Part shown: positions 16,998 to 25,708 of the stretch, one piece after another
How positions within the stretch are numbered: position 1 is the first letter of the stretch
Layout of the letters: every line of letters starts with the position of its first letter
Assembly: GCF_034058155.1 (NCBI RefSeq)
Contig: NZ_CP139148.1
Span: 4,650,001-4,714,000 of the forward strand
DNA length: 64,000 bases
Origin: Flavobacterium sp. KACC 22761
GTDB lineage: Bacteria > Bacteroidota > Bacteroidia > Flavobacteriales > Flavobacteriaceae
Reading direction: 5' to 3'
Notes under the pieces: generated by a model
Told to the model about the DNA's origin: nothing
Seen by the model: only the letters and a program-made list of their open reading frames with translations
The model's database searches: none
Translations under genes and position numbers: made by a program

Positions 16998-19427
16998 CTA
17001 AAATACAAATACTTGTATCACTTTATTTGCAGAACTTGGCACTAAGTTTGCACCACTGCATGTTACTTGACCATTGTTGCAATCCATAAAGTGACCGCTA
17101 ACTTCGGCGTTAGTATTAAAACCACCAAAATAGTTTGCTGAGTTAACATTTACAGGCATTATTGAACCCCAAAGCATTTGGCGTTGAGGAGTTCCAACAA
17201 ATCCACTATTATTACCCGTATTAACTCCATTATATTTAGTAACACCTGATGTACTACTAATCGACACTCCTTTTAATTTTCCTGTAAAATTATGCCATCC
17301 GTTTGTAGTAGTAGCGGTAAACCCATAACCACTATTTGGATTAAATTCAATATAGTTATTCTGGGCATTTGCATCATCAATTTTTGAAGCATTTGCTAAA
17401 GTGGAAACAACTCTAAATCTCCATTTATTATTAGCCGTTGTGCTAGCACTAGTTAAACTAGAGATTGAACCATTAGCAACAAGAATAGATCGCATTGCCA
17501 ATAAAGACATTCTAAAGTTATCGTATTTGATTCCATTATCAAAATTAGTATTATTAACTGGCATATCACTAGCTAAGCTATAAGTATTAGAATTAGTTGA
17601 TGCTGTTGTCATATTATAAACATTTTTAGCAGTTTGTTCAGAATAAGACCACACTAATGTCTGACCGTTGCTCATATCACACAGTGTTTTCATGACTGGC
17701 TCTGTTGCAACAGGTTTAATCCAATATTCTCCATTTGGAGCTACACCTGCTCCTCCATTATCCGCCATTGCATCTTTACAGCTATTGGCTGGATATGTTT
17801 TAGTACTTCCTTTAGTAGCCACAATTGTAATGTATCTAACACAAGTCTCTCCTGAAGCATCAGTTAAAGTAAAAGCAATACCTTCATCATTGTTTGCTTG
17901 AGTTGGCTTTCCAAATGCTGTAAATGTAATAGTAGTTGGCGTTGCTATTTGTGTTACAGTTCCCTGAGCTTTAATTGTAACACCTGCTGAAGTTGCACTA
18001 ATATTATATGGTCCTGTTGAAGAAAAATCTACTGGCATAGAGATTGTTGCAGCACCTCCAGAAATCGTAGTATTGACCTTCATTGTACTAATAACTATAG
18101 GATATGGAGAATTACAAACCATAGTCGCTTGATTTGGCTGAATATCAATTTTTGATGCAGGAGTACATAATTCTGCATTTTTATTTGCTGCATCTAATAT
18201 TTTAAAATTATACAACCCTGCACTTCCAGCTTCAGCTTGACCGTTGCCATACAAATTAACAGTAGTTGACCCAGTTGTGTCAAAAGATCCAACTCCACTA
18301 AAATATACGCCTTTTACTACATCTGTAGTCATTTTCCATGGTCCTGTTTTTGTAACATTAAGTGTAAGCGCCAAATAATTAGCAGATGATGCACCTTTTG
18401 TCTCAACAAAAACACCATTTACAACTGCACCTGAAGAAGAACAATCTAAAGTATAACCTGCTTTTGTACTTTGCAACGTGATTGTAAAATTACATCCCAC
18501 TGCTACATTATTTTTATCGTATAGGGTAAAGGTAAGTTTTCCATCTGTTCCCCATTGTGGAGTTCCTTTAGCTGATAAAATGATACGTGCTGCTGATGCC
18601 GTAGATACGTAACCAGTTCCTTCAAACCACATTCCTGTATCAGCACCATTAGCTCCTACAACATTAGTATGCAACGAATAATAACCCGAGTCAGCTACAT
18701 CTAATTGTAAACTCACGCCGTTAGTAACAGGATTAACTGGCTGCCCCTCTGTAAATGTTCCAACTGGCTGTGTTTCATCACAAGAAATTGTAAAATCTGC
18801 GTTATTCTCGGTTACTGGTATTGTGAAATTTGAAACATTACAAATCTCTTTACCAGACTGATCATAAACTCTGTACCCAACTGCAGCATTTACACTTGTA
18901 GGTGTACCAATTGCTGGAATTTGAATTTTTATAGGTCCTGTAGGAACTGTTGCTACGATACCAGTATATGAAAATCGTACTCCATTTACAGTTTCTGTAT
19001 AAAACGTATAAGTTCCAGCTTTAACCACTGTTGCAGTAATTTCAATATAATTATTAATACCTACCGGCACACCTTCATAATAGCTTCCTTTTACACCGCT
19101 AGCAGAGCAATCATAAGTAAATTTTGCTAAAGAAATCGCATCACATTCTGACCATTCTGTTCCCTTCCAAGTCTGTAAACAGCTTTCATCAGTATTAAAA
19201 ACTGTTAATCCTTTATTTGCAGCACCCAAAGTTGGTTGTAAGGTTTTCATTTGATTTTCTGTAAATCTAGGTGGCATAAAACCTTTGGTGCCATTTTGTG
19301 AAAATATTTCAAAAGTGGCATTACTATCTCCTGTTTGATTACCTCCTACTACTACTGTTTTACCTCCTTGCGCAAAAGACTGCATTAAGGTAAAAACAGT
19401 TATTAAAGTAAATATTATTTTCTTCAT
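16998..19427 (-). CDS. Large secreted Cys-containing protein with fibrinogen-like C-terminus
   Basis: 809 residues from the ATG at 19427, which gives a signal peptide (KKIIFTLITVFTLMQSFAQ); the frame extends 23 codons upstream. The N-terminus (NATFEIFSQNGTKGFMPPRFT, LTVFNTDESCLQTWKGTEW) resembles that of the two collagen-like proteins. Residues about 110-535 are four related beta-sandwich modules, each opening with a Cys-bearing strand (FTYDCS, FTISCDE, YTLDCSS, ATMVCNS). Residues about 545-809 start NSCKDA (Cys550), continue GEYWIKP and CDM (Cys583), and end with DCNNGQVTC. This resembles the opening of fibrinogen-related or collagen C-terminal domains (SCK...GxYxIxP...CDM). A surface adhesin is inferred. 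It follows the first collagen-like gene by 80 bp. Confidence 0.7.
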   Translation of the reverse strand: MKKIIFTLITVFTLMQSFAQGGKTVVVGGNQTGDSNATFEIFSQNGTKGFMPPRFTENQMKTLQPTLGAANKGLTVFNTDESCLQTWKGTEWSECDAISLAKFTYDCSASGVKGSYYEGVPVGINNYIEITATVVKAGTYTFYTETVNGVRFSYTGIVATVPTGPIKIQIPAIGTPTSVNAAVGYRVYDQSGKEICNVSNFTIPVTENNADFTISCDETQPVGTFTEGQPVNPVTNGVSLQLDVADSGYYSLHTNVVGANGADTGMWFEGTGYVSTASAARIILSAKGTPQWGTDGKLTFTLYDKNNVAVGCNFTITLQSTKAGYTLDCSSSGAVVNGVFVETKGASSANYLALTLNVTKTGPWKMTTDVVKGVYFSGVGSFDTTGSTTVNLYGNGQAEAGSAGLYNFKILDAANKNAELCTPASKIDIQPNQATMVCNSPYPIVISTMKVNTTISGGAATISMPVDFSSTGPYNISATSAGVTIKAQGTVTQIATPTTITFTAFGKPTQANNDEGIAFTLTDASGETCVRYITIVATKGSTKTYPANSCKDAMADNGGAGVAPNGEYWIKPVATEPVMKTLCDMSNGQTLVWSYSEQTAKNVYNMTTASTNSNTYSLASDMPVNNTNFDNGIKYDNFRMSLLAMRSILVANGSISSLTSASTTANNKWRFRVVSTLANASKIDDANAQNNYIEFNPNSGYGFTATTTNGWHNFTGKLKGVSISSTSGVTKYNGVNTGNNSGFVGTPQRQMLWGSIMPVNVNSANYFGGFNTNAEVSGHFMDCNNGQVTCSGANLVPSSANKVIQVFVF

Positions 19428-19471
19428 TTTTATGTTTTTTATTGTTATTTTATCATATAATGCTATTACTT

Positions 19472-19492
19472 GCCGGCCATAAAATGACCGGC
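19472..19492 (-). terminator. Short GC-rich hairpin
   Basis: Stem of 9 bp (GCCGGCCAT with ATGACCGGC, one G/T pair on the minus strand) and an AAA loop, 16 bp after the stop of the large collagen-like gene. There is no T-run, so it may attenuate or stabilise the message rather than end it; the next gene would then be partly co-transcribed. Confidence 0.5.
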
Positions 19493-19507
19493 TCATAATT
19501 TAGAATA

Positions 19508-22500
19508 TTACATCGTGTAGGTTATTACATACCAGTTTGCGCCATCAGACTGTAAAGTAATTTTGATGCTTCCTTTGCTTACCCCACCAAAAACACTTGC
19601 TGTTATGTAAGGATATTCTGCAGAATCGGAATAAATTACATTTGTATTGAAATTTACAACTATAGGAGTTGCTGCAGTTGTTGGTGTACCATCAGCTTTA
19701 GCAACAACCATTTGATTAATTACTAGCATTCTTCCTTTATTTACTGTGGCATCAGGAAGATTAATCGTTATATTACCTTTCAGTTTTGCAGCAATAATAG
19801 TGTAATCATCATCAGTTACTGTATAATCATCACCAATAACTTTAATTCCTAAGAAATTGGCTTTTGCAGGCGCTTTCCATGCTACTTTTCCATCCTCTGC
19901 TGTTGTCAGAACATCTCCTTTTACTTCAGAAGGAACTATATCTACCGTAGTTGCTGCAAATGTTGCCGCTGTACCACCTGTCACTTTTAGAACAGTATCA
20001 GGGGTTTCTGTAGAAATATCTTTTAAAGGAATTATTTCTGTTTCTTTCTCACCTGTATAAGTTAAAACCGCACTTGTCTGATTATATTTTAATGTTGTTG
20101 GCGTTTCCTTATTAGCTGCTACCCATTTAGTTGGATCGTTTGGATCTCTTACATATACAGTTCCAGTAGTGTAATCAATATACATTTGAACTGTATCGTC
20201 GATGCCTGGAGAGCCTGCAGCTCCTGGAGCACCATTGCCTCCAGCGATACCGTTTTTGCCGTCAAGTCCGTTTTTGCCGTTCAATGGAACCCATTTGGTA
20301 TTATCTTCAGGGTCTCTTACATAAACAATTCCTGTATTGTAGTCAACATACATCTGGATTGTGCCGTCAATTCCCGGCGTGCCAGCAGCTCCCGGAACTC
20401 CGTTGCCTCCAGCAATTCCGTTTTTACCGTCAAGTCCGTTTTTGCCGTTCAATGGAACCCATTTGGTATTATCTTCAGGATCCCTTACATAGACAATTCC
20501 TGTATTGTAGTCAACATACATCTGGATTGTGCCGTCAATTCCCGGCGTGCCAGCAGCTCCTGGAACTCCGTTTCCTCCCATTATACCATTTTTGCCGTCA
20601 AGTCCGTTTTTGCCGTTCAATGGAACCCATTTGGTATTATCTTCAGGATCCCTTACATAGACAATTCCTGTATTGTAGTCAACATACATCTGGATTGTGC
20701 CGTCAATTCCCGGCGTGCCAGCAGCTCCTGGAACTCCGTTTCCTCCCATTATACCATTTTTGCCGTCAAGTCCGTTTTTGCCGTTCAATGGAACCCATTT
20801 GGTATTATCTTCAGGATCCCTTACATAAACAATTCCTGTATTGTAGTCAACATACATCTGGATTGTGCCGTCAATTCCCGGCGTGCCAGCAGCTCCCGGA
20901 ACTCCGTTGCCTCCAGCAATTCCGTTTTTGCCGTCAAGTCCGTTTTTGCCGTTCAATGGAACCCATTTGGTATTATCTTCAGGATCCCTTACATAAACAA
21001 TTCCTGTATTGTAGTCAACGTACATCTGGATTGTGCCATCAATTCCCGGCGTGCCAGCAGCTCCCGGAACTCCGTTGCCTCCAGCAATTCCGTTTTTACC
21101 GTCAAGTCCGTTTTTGCCGTTCAATGGAACCCATTTGGTATTATCTTCAGGATCTCTTACATATACTATTCCTGTATTGTAGTCAACGTACATCTGGATT
21201 GTGCCGTCAATTCCCGGCGTGCCAGCAGCTCCCGGAACTCCGTTTCCTCCAGCAATTCCGTTTTTGCCGTCAAGTCCATTTTTGCCATTGATTGATACCC
21301 ATTTAGTATTATCTTCAGGATCTCTTACATAAATGATTCCGGTATTGTAGTCAACATACATCTGGATTGTGCCGTCAATTCCCGGCGTGCCAGCAGCTCC
21401 CGGAACTCCGTTGCCTCCTGCAATTCCGTTTTTGCCGTCAAGTCCGTTTTTGCCGTTCAATGGAACCCATTTGGTATTATCTTCAGGATCTCTTACATAA
21501 ACAATTCCGGTATTGTAGTCAACATACATCTGGATTGTGCCGTCAATTCCTGGCGTGCCAGCAGCTCCCGGAACTCCGTTTCCTCCTGCAATTCCGTTTT
21601 TGCCGTCAAGTCCGTTTTTGCCGTTCAATGGAACCCATTTGGTATTATCTTCAGGATCTCTTACATAAACAATTCCGGTATTGTAGTCAACATACATCTG
21701 GATTGTGCCGTCAATTCCTGGCGTGCCAGCAGCTCCCGGAACTCCGTTTCCTCCAGCAATTCCATTTTTGCCGTCAAGTCCGTTTTTGCCGTTCAATGGA
21801 ACCCATTTGGTATTATCTTCAGGATCTCTTACATATACTATTCCGGTATTGTAATCAACGTACATCTGGATTGTGCCGTCAATTCCCGGCGTGCCAGCAG
21901 CTCCCGGAACTCCGTTTCCTCCAGCAATTCCGTTTTTGCCGTCAAGTCCATTTTTGCCGTTCAATGGAACCCATTTCGAATTGTCTTGAGGATCTCGCAC
22001 ATAAACAATTCCGGTATTGTAATCAACGTACATTTGGATTGTGCCGTCAATTCCCGGCGTACCAGCAGCTCCCGGAACTCCGTTTCCTCCTGCAATTCCG
22101 TTTTTGCCGTCAAGTCCGTTTTTGCCGTTCAATGGAACCCATTTCGAATTGTCTTGAGGATCTCGCACATAAACAATTCCGGTATTGTAATCAACATACA
22201 TTTGGATTGTGCCGTCAATTCCCGGCGTGCCAGCAGCTCCCGGAACTCCGTTGCCTCCAGCAATTCCATTTTTACCATCTAATCCATTTTTACCGTTTAT
22301 AGAAACCCATTTAGTTTTATCAGCAGGATCTCTTACATAAATGATTCCAGTATTATAATCAACATACATCTGTATTGTGCCGTCTATACCTGGCGTGCCA
22401 GCAGCTCCCGGAACTCCGTTTCCTCCTGCAATTCCGTTTTTGCCGTCAAGTCCGTTTTTACCGTTTATTGATGCCCAAGTTCCATCTTCATTTTGAACAT

Positions 22501-22909
22501 ATACTGTCCCTGTTGATTTATCTGTATAAAGGGTAACATTTTCACCAGGATATCCAGGCTCGCCCTTCTTCCCTGGTATACCATTTCCAGAAATAATTCC
22601 TGCGGCTTCTCCAGAAATAGCAAATCTATTCCATCTGCCTGCATACCAATAGTAGTAACCTGGAACAACATCAGAAACAGTTTCTGTATTAAATACTAAC
22701 AAACTAGACACATTACCACTTTTCATGGTACTAGTATCTGTAGTACTTTTTAATTTTACATTGGGAATTAAAAGTCCTTGATTACCGTCTTTTGAGAAGA
22801 CTTCTAATTGTGCGGAAGGACTTGTAATATCCTGTTTACCTATTACAACCTGTGAATAGGCTGAATAACCACCCAAAACAAAAAGTAAAGGAAGTAATTT
22901 ATTCTTCAT
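19508..22909 (-). CDS. Collagen-like repeat surface protein, 14 repeats
   Basis: 1133 residues. A signal peptide (about 1-20, ending AYSQ) precedes an N-terminal domain (about 21-105: PSAQLEVFSK, LLVFNTETVSDVVPGYYYWYAGRWNRF). A short Gly-X-Y lead (GIPGKKGEPGYPGE) follows. Residues 149-933 are 14 tandem 56-residue units. Each unit has about nine Gly-X-Y triplets (GKNGLDGKNGIAGGNGVP, then GAAGTPGIDG) and a hairpin-like spacer (MYVDYNTGIVYVRD, then KWVPL). The C-terminal 200 residues are beta-rich (DYTVTDDDYTIIAAKL, GRMLVINQ, WYVITYTM), as at the ends of fibre proteins. It is probably a trimeric, rod-like surface fibre. No canonical type IX sorting domain is seen, so the export route is unclear. 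A shorter paralog lies upstream. Confidence 0.88.
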   Translation of the reverse strand: MKNKLLPLLFVLGGYSAYSQVVIGKQDITSPSAQLEVFSKDGNQGLLIPNVKLKSTTDTSTMKSGNVSSLLVFNTETVSDVVPGYYYWYAGRWNRFAISGEAAGIISGNGIPGKKGEPGYPGENVTLYTDKSTGTVYVQNEDGTWASINGKNGLDGKNGIAGGNGVPGAAGTPGIDGTIQMYVDYNTGIIYVRDPADKTKWVSINGKNGLDGKNGIAGGNGVPGAAGTPGIDGTIQMYVDYNTGIVYVRDPQDNSKWVPLNGKNGLDGKNGIAGGNGVPGAAGTPGIDGTIQMYVDYNTGIVYVRDPQDNSKWVPLNGKNGLDGKNGIAGGNGVPGAAGTPGIDGTIQMYVDYNTGIVYVRDPEDNTKWVPLNGKNGLDGKNGIAGGNGVPGAAGTPGIDGTIQMYVDYNTGIVYVRDPEDNTKWVPLNGKNGLDGKNGIAGGNGVPGAAGTPGIDGTIQMYVDYNTGIVYVRDPEDNTKWVPLNGKNGLDGKNGIAGGNGVPGAAGTPGIDGTIQMYVDYNTGIIYVRDPEDNTKWVSINGKNGLDGKNGIAGGNGVPGAAGTPGIDGTIQMYVDYNTGIVYVRDPEDNTKWVPLNGKNGLDGKNGIAGGNGVPGAAGTPGIDGTIQMYVDYNTGIVYVRDPEDNTKWVPLNGKNGLDGKNGIAGGNGVPGAAGTPGIDGTIQMYVDYNTGIVYVRDPEDNTKWVPLNGKNGLDGKNGIMGGNGVPGAAGTPGIDGTIQMYVDYNTGIVYVRDPEDNTKWVPLNGKNGLDGKNGIMGGNGVPGAAGTPGIDGTIQMYVDYNTGIVYVRDPEDNTKWVPLNGKNGLDGKNGIAGGNGVPGAAGTPGIDGTIQMYVDYNTGIVYVRDPEDNTKWVPLNGKNGLDGKNGIAGGNGAPGAAGSPGIDDTVQMYIDYTTGTVYVRDPNDPTKWVAANKETPTTLKYNQTSAVLTYTGEKETEIIPLKDISTETPDTVLKVTGGTAATFAATTVDIVPSEVKGDVLTTAEDGKVAWKAPAKANFLGIKVIGDDYTVTDDDYTIIAAKLKGNITINLPDATVNKGRMLVINQMVVAKADGTPTTAATPIVVNFNTNVIYSDSAEYPYITASVFGGVSKGSIKITLQSDGANWYVITYTM
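20111..22465 (-). repeat. 14 tandem 168-bp collagen-like repeats
   Basis: Each unit is 168 bp (56 codons), nearly identical at DNA level. Variants are confined to a few positions: spacer PADKT, PQDNS (2 copies) or PEDNT; closing WVSI or WVPL; IAGG or IMGG (units 11 and 12). The last unit is divergent (NGAPGAAGSPGIDD, TTGTVYVRDPND) and is shared with the paralog. Confidence 0.97.
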
Positions 22910-23285
22910 GTGATTTAATCATTAATGGTTATTAAATTATTTAATTGCTCACAAAAGCGGTAAAACAAAAATCATTTCATTTTATCACTTTAGTTAAAGA
23001 AAACTGACAATAATTTGCACAGTTTCAAGGAACAAAGTTCTAGGTAAATAGCTTTTAACTTTACCACCAAAAGTTTTTAAACTTATACTTTAAGACATTT
23101 CTTAAAAAAATTAGAAACGAAACATACGAAGTGAATTAAGAGATTGTAAAATCCAATATTTTTTTCATAAAAAAAAGGGAGACTTAAAATAAGCTCCCCT
23201 TTTTAAAAGTAAATTTAGTTTGTTTCAAAAAATCAGAATTTTAACGATTCTTTGAAATTATAAAAAATGAAGAACAATCTATACA
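22910..23285. promoter_or_regulatory. Intergenic region upstream of the 14-repeat gene
   Basis: 376 bp without a gene. Holds a 30-bp block at 23069-23098 that matches 25535-25564 (upstream of the paralog) at 27 of 30 positions, with core TTAAGACAT, and the terminator of the paralog at 23172-23204. No full TAnnTTTG promoter was found. Confidence 0.5.
23172..23204 (-). terminator. Hairpin terminator of the 6-repeat collagen-like gene
   Basis: Stem AAAAAGGGAG with CTCCCC(T)TTTT plus inner CTT/AAG pairs, loop about 5 nt, flanked by A- and T-runs. It lies about 80 bp past the minus-strand stop at 23286. Confidence 0.8.
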
Positions 23286-25298
23286 TTACATTGTGTAAGT
23301 TATAACATACCATTTTCCTTCTACTGCCTGCAGTGTAACCTTTAAACTTCCTGAGGTCACCCCTGCAAACATACTTGCTGTCAAGTATGGAAGATCTATT
23401 GCTGTTGCATAATGAAGATTATAATTAAAATTCACCTTTTTGGTTACATCAAACTGATTTATCACCAACATTCTACCTGTGTTAGCAGAAGGATCTGGAA
23501 GATTAATAGTAATATCGCCTGTCGCACCTTCTGCTATAATAGTGTAATCATCATCGGTTAAAGTATAATCTTCTTTGATCACTTTTATAGCCATTACATT
23601 GGATTTAGCTGGCGCTTTCCATGCTACTTTTCCATCCTCTGCTGTTGTCAGAACATCTCCTTTTACTTCAGAAGGAACTATATCTACCGTAGTTGCTGCA
23701 AATGTTGCCGCTGTACCACCTGTCACTTTTAGAACAGTATCAGGGGTTTCTGTAGAAATATCTTTTAAAGGAATTATTTCTGTTTCTTTCTCGCCTGTAT
23801 AAGTTAAAACCGCACTTGTCTGATTATATTTTAATGTTGTTGGCGTTTCCTTATTAGCTGCTACCCATTTAGTTGGATCGTTTGGATCTCTTACATATAC
23901 AGTTCCAGTAGTGTAATCAATATACATTTGAACTGTATCGTCGATGCCTGGAGAGCCTGCAGCTCCTGGAGCACCATTGCCTCCAGCGATACCGTTTTTG
24001 CCGTCAAGTCCGTTTTTGCCGTTCAATGGAACCCATTTGGTATTATCTTCAGGATCCCTTACATAAACAATTCCTGTATTGTAGTCAACGTACATTTGGA
24101 TTGTGCCGTCAATTCCTGGCGTGCCAGCAGCTCCTGGAACTCCGTTTCCTCCCATTATACCATTTTTACCGTCAAGTCCGTTTTTGCCGTTCAATGGAAC
24201 CCATTTGGTATTATCTTCAGGATCCCTTACATAGACAATTCCTGTATTGTAGTCAACATACATCTGGATTGTGCCGTCAATTCCCGGCGTGCCAGCAGCT
24301 CCTGGAACTCCGTTTCCTCCCATTATACCATTTTTGCCGTCAAGTCCGTTTTTGCCGTTCAATGGAACCCATTTGGTATTATCTTCAGGATCCCTTACAT
24401 AAACAATTCCTGTATTGTAGTCAACATACATTTGGATTGTGCCGTCAATTCCCGGCGTGCCAGCAGCTCCCGGAACTCCGTTTCCTCCCATTATACCATT
24501 TTTGCCGTCAAGTCCGTTTTTGCCGTTCAATGGAACCCATTTGGTATTATCTTCAGGATCCCTTACATAAACAATTCCTGTATTGTAGTCAACATACATC
24601 TGGATTGTGCCGTCAATTCCCGGCGTGCCAGCAGCTCCTGGAACTCCGTTTCCTCCCATTATACCATTTTTGCCGTCAAGTCCGTTTTTGCCGTTCAATG
24701 GAACCCATTTGGTATTATCTTCAGGATCTCTTACATAAACAATTCCTGTATTGTAGTCGACATACATCTGGATTGTGCCGTCAATTCCCGGCGTGCCAGC
24801 AGCTCCCGGAACTCCGTTGCCTCCCATTATACCATTTTTACCGTCCAGACCGTTTTTACCATTAATGGCAGTCCAAGTGCCATCTTCATTCTGAACATAA
24901 ACAGTTCCAGTCGTTTTATCAGTATAAAGCGTAACATTTTCACCAGGATATCCTGCCTCCCCTCTATTTCCAGGTGCTCCATCTCCACCAACAATACCAT
25001 TAGACTCACCAGAAATAATAAATTTATTCCATTTACCATTAAACCAATAGTAGTAACCCGGAATAACATCAGAAATAGTTTCTGTATTGAAAACCAATAA
25101 GCTTTCTACATTACCTTTTGTTATGGTAGTAGCATCTGTAGTTCCAGTAAGTTTTACTCTTGGAATTAACATCCCTTTATCACTGGCAAAAACTTCTAAT
25201 TGAGCAGAAGGACTTGGATCAATTTTACCAATACCTACCTGCGAGTAGGCAGAATAGCAACCTAAAACAAAAATTAAAGGAAGTAATTTATTTTTCAT
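23286..25298 (-). CDS. Collagen-like repeat surface protein, 6 repeats (paralog)
   Basis: 670 residues with the same plan as the 14-repeat protein: signal peptide (MKNKLLPLIFVLGCYSAYSQ), N-terminal domain (about 21-100, GYYYWFNGKWNKF), Gly-X-Y lead (GDGAPGNRGEAGYPGE), six 56-residue units (residues 146-482), and a 188-residue C-terminus ending WYVITYTM. Five of the six units are the IMGG variant; the last is the divergent closing unit. The region coding for the last unit and the start of the C-terminal domain is almost identical in DNA to the paralog, whereas both ends of the gene have diverged. That pattern points to gene conversion or a partial recent duplication. Same inferred role as a surface fibre. 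Confidence 0.88.
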   Translation of the reverse strand: MKNKLLPLIFVLGCYSAYSQVGIGKIDPSPSAQLEVFASDKGMLIPRVKLTGTTDATTITKGNVESLLVFNTETISDVIPGYYYWFNGKWNKFIISGESNGIVGGDGAPGNRGEAGYPGENVTLYTDKTTGTVYVQNEDGTWTAINGKNGLDGKNGIMGGNGVPGAAGTPGIDGTIQMYVDYNTGIVYVRDPEDNTKWVPLNGKNGLDGKNGIMGGNGVPGAAGTPGIDGTIQMYVDYNTGIVYVRDPEDNTKWVPLNGKNGLDGKNGIMGGNGVPGAAGTPGIDGTIQMYVDYNTGIVYVRDPEDNTKWVPLNGKNGLDGKNGIMGGNGVPGAAGTPGIDGTIQMYVDYNTGIVYVRDPEDNTKWVPLNGKNGLDGKNGIMGGNGVPGAAGTPGIDGTIQMYVDYNTGIVYVRDPEDNTKWVPLNGKNGLDGKNGIAGGNGAPGAAGSPGIDDTVQMYIDYTTGTVYVRDPNDPTKWVAANKETPTTLKYNQTSAVLTYTGEKETEIIPLKDISTETPDTVLKVTGGTAATFAATTVDIVPSEVKGDVLTTAEDGKVAWKAPAKSNVMAIKVIKEDYTLTDDDYTIIAEGATGDITINLPDPSANTGRMLVINQFDVTKKVNFNYNLHYATAIDLPYLTASMFAGVTSGSLKVTLQAVEGKWYVITYTM
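23853..24863 (-). repeat. 6 tandem 168-bp collagen-like repeats
   Basis: Same 168-bp unit as at 20111-22465. Units 1-5 carry the IMGG variant otherwise seen only in units 11-12 of the longer gene; unit 6 is the divergent closing unit. Confidence 0.97.
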
Positions 25299-25708
25299 TT
25301 TATTAATTTATTTAATATGTTAATAATTATTCACTATTTTTACTTAAACCGCTAAAAAATCAGCATTTTAAACCTTAACAAACATTCCTGTATTTAACGA
25401 CTGTACATCTAATTTTTCTTATTTAGATATGATAGTCCATAATTACTGCATTTTTAATGTTTAAAATTTATCTTTAAAAAACATCGATTTTGAAAGTGCA
25501 AAGTTGCTTCTAAGTGTCAGGGAAAAATGCTAGTAAAAGTTTTTAAAATTATAGATTAAGACATATTTGGTGTTTTTTAAGATTACTATTATTAAATAAT
25601 ATATGGTTAGTAGAGAAAAATAGAAATGAATAAATCAAGCATAATTAATAGCCAGAAATGCAAAAAGGGAAGCAAATGCTTCCCTCTTTATACTTATACT
25701 TTTTTTTA
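25299..25708. promoter_or_regulatory. Intergenic region upstream of the 6-repeat gene
   Basis: 410 bp without a gene. Holds the second copy of the shared 30-bp element (25535-25564), about 237 bp before the start codon, and the terminator of the acetylesterase gene (25667-25684). The remainder is AT-rich with no other signal recognised. Confidence 0.45.
25667..25684 (-). terminator. Terminator of the pectin acetylesterase gene
   Basis: On the minus strand, GGGAAGCA and TGCTTCCC form an 8-bp stem with a very short loop, followed by five T residues. It lies 25 bp after the stop at 25709. Confidence 0.88.

Noticed and set aside
20186..22302. Long plus-strand open frames (up to about 370 codons) opposite the collagen-like repeats
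   Set aside because: The repeat unit is 168 bp, a multiple of three, so any stop-free antisense unit stays open through all copies. The predicted products have no family resemblance and are pure artefacts of the repeat. The same holds for 23928-25100.
19508..25298. The collagen-like genes as phage tail fibres of a prophage
   Set aside because: The Gly-X-Y and fibre-like C-terminal features occur in phage tails, but no other phage gene (terminase, portal, tail, integrase) is near, and the proteins have signal peptides.
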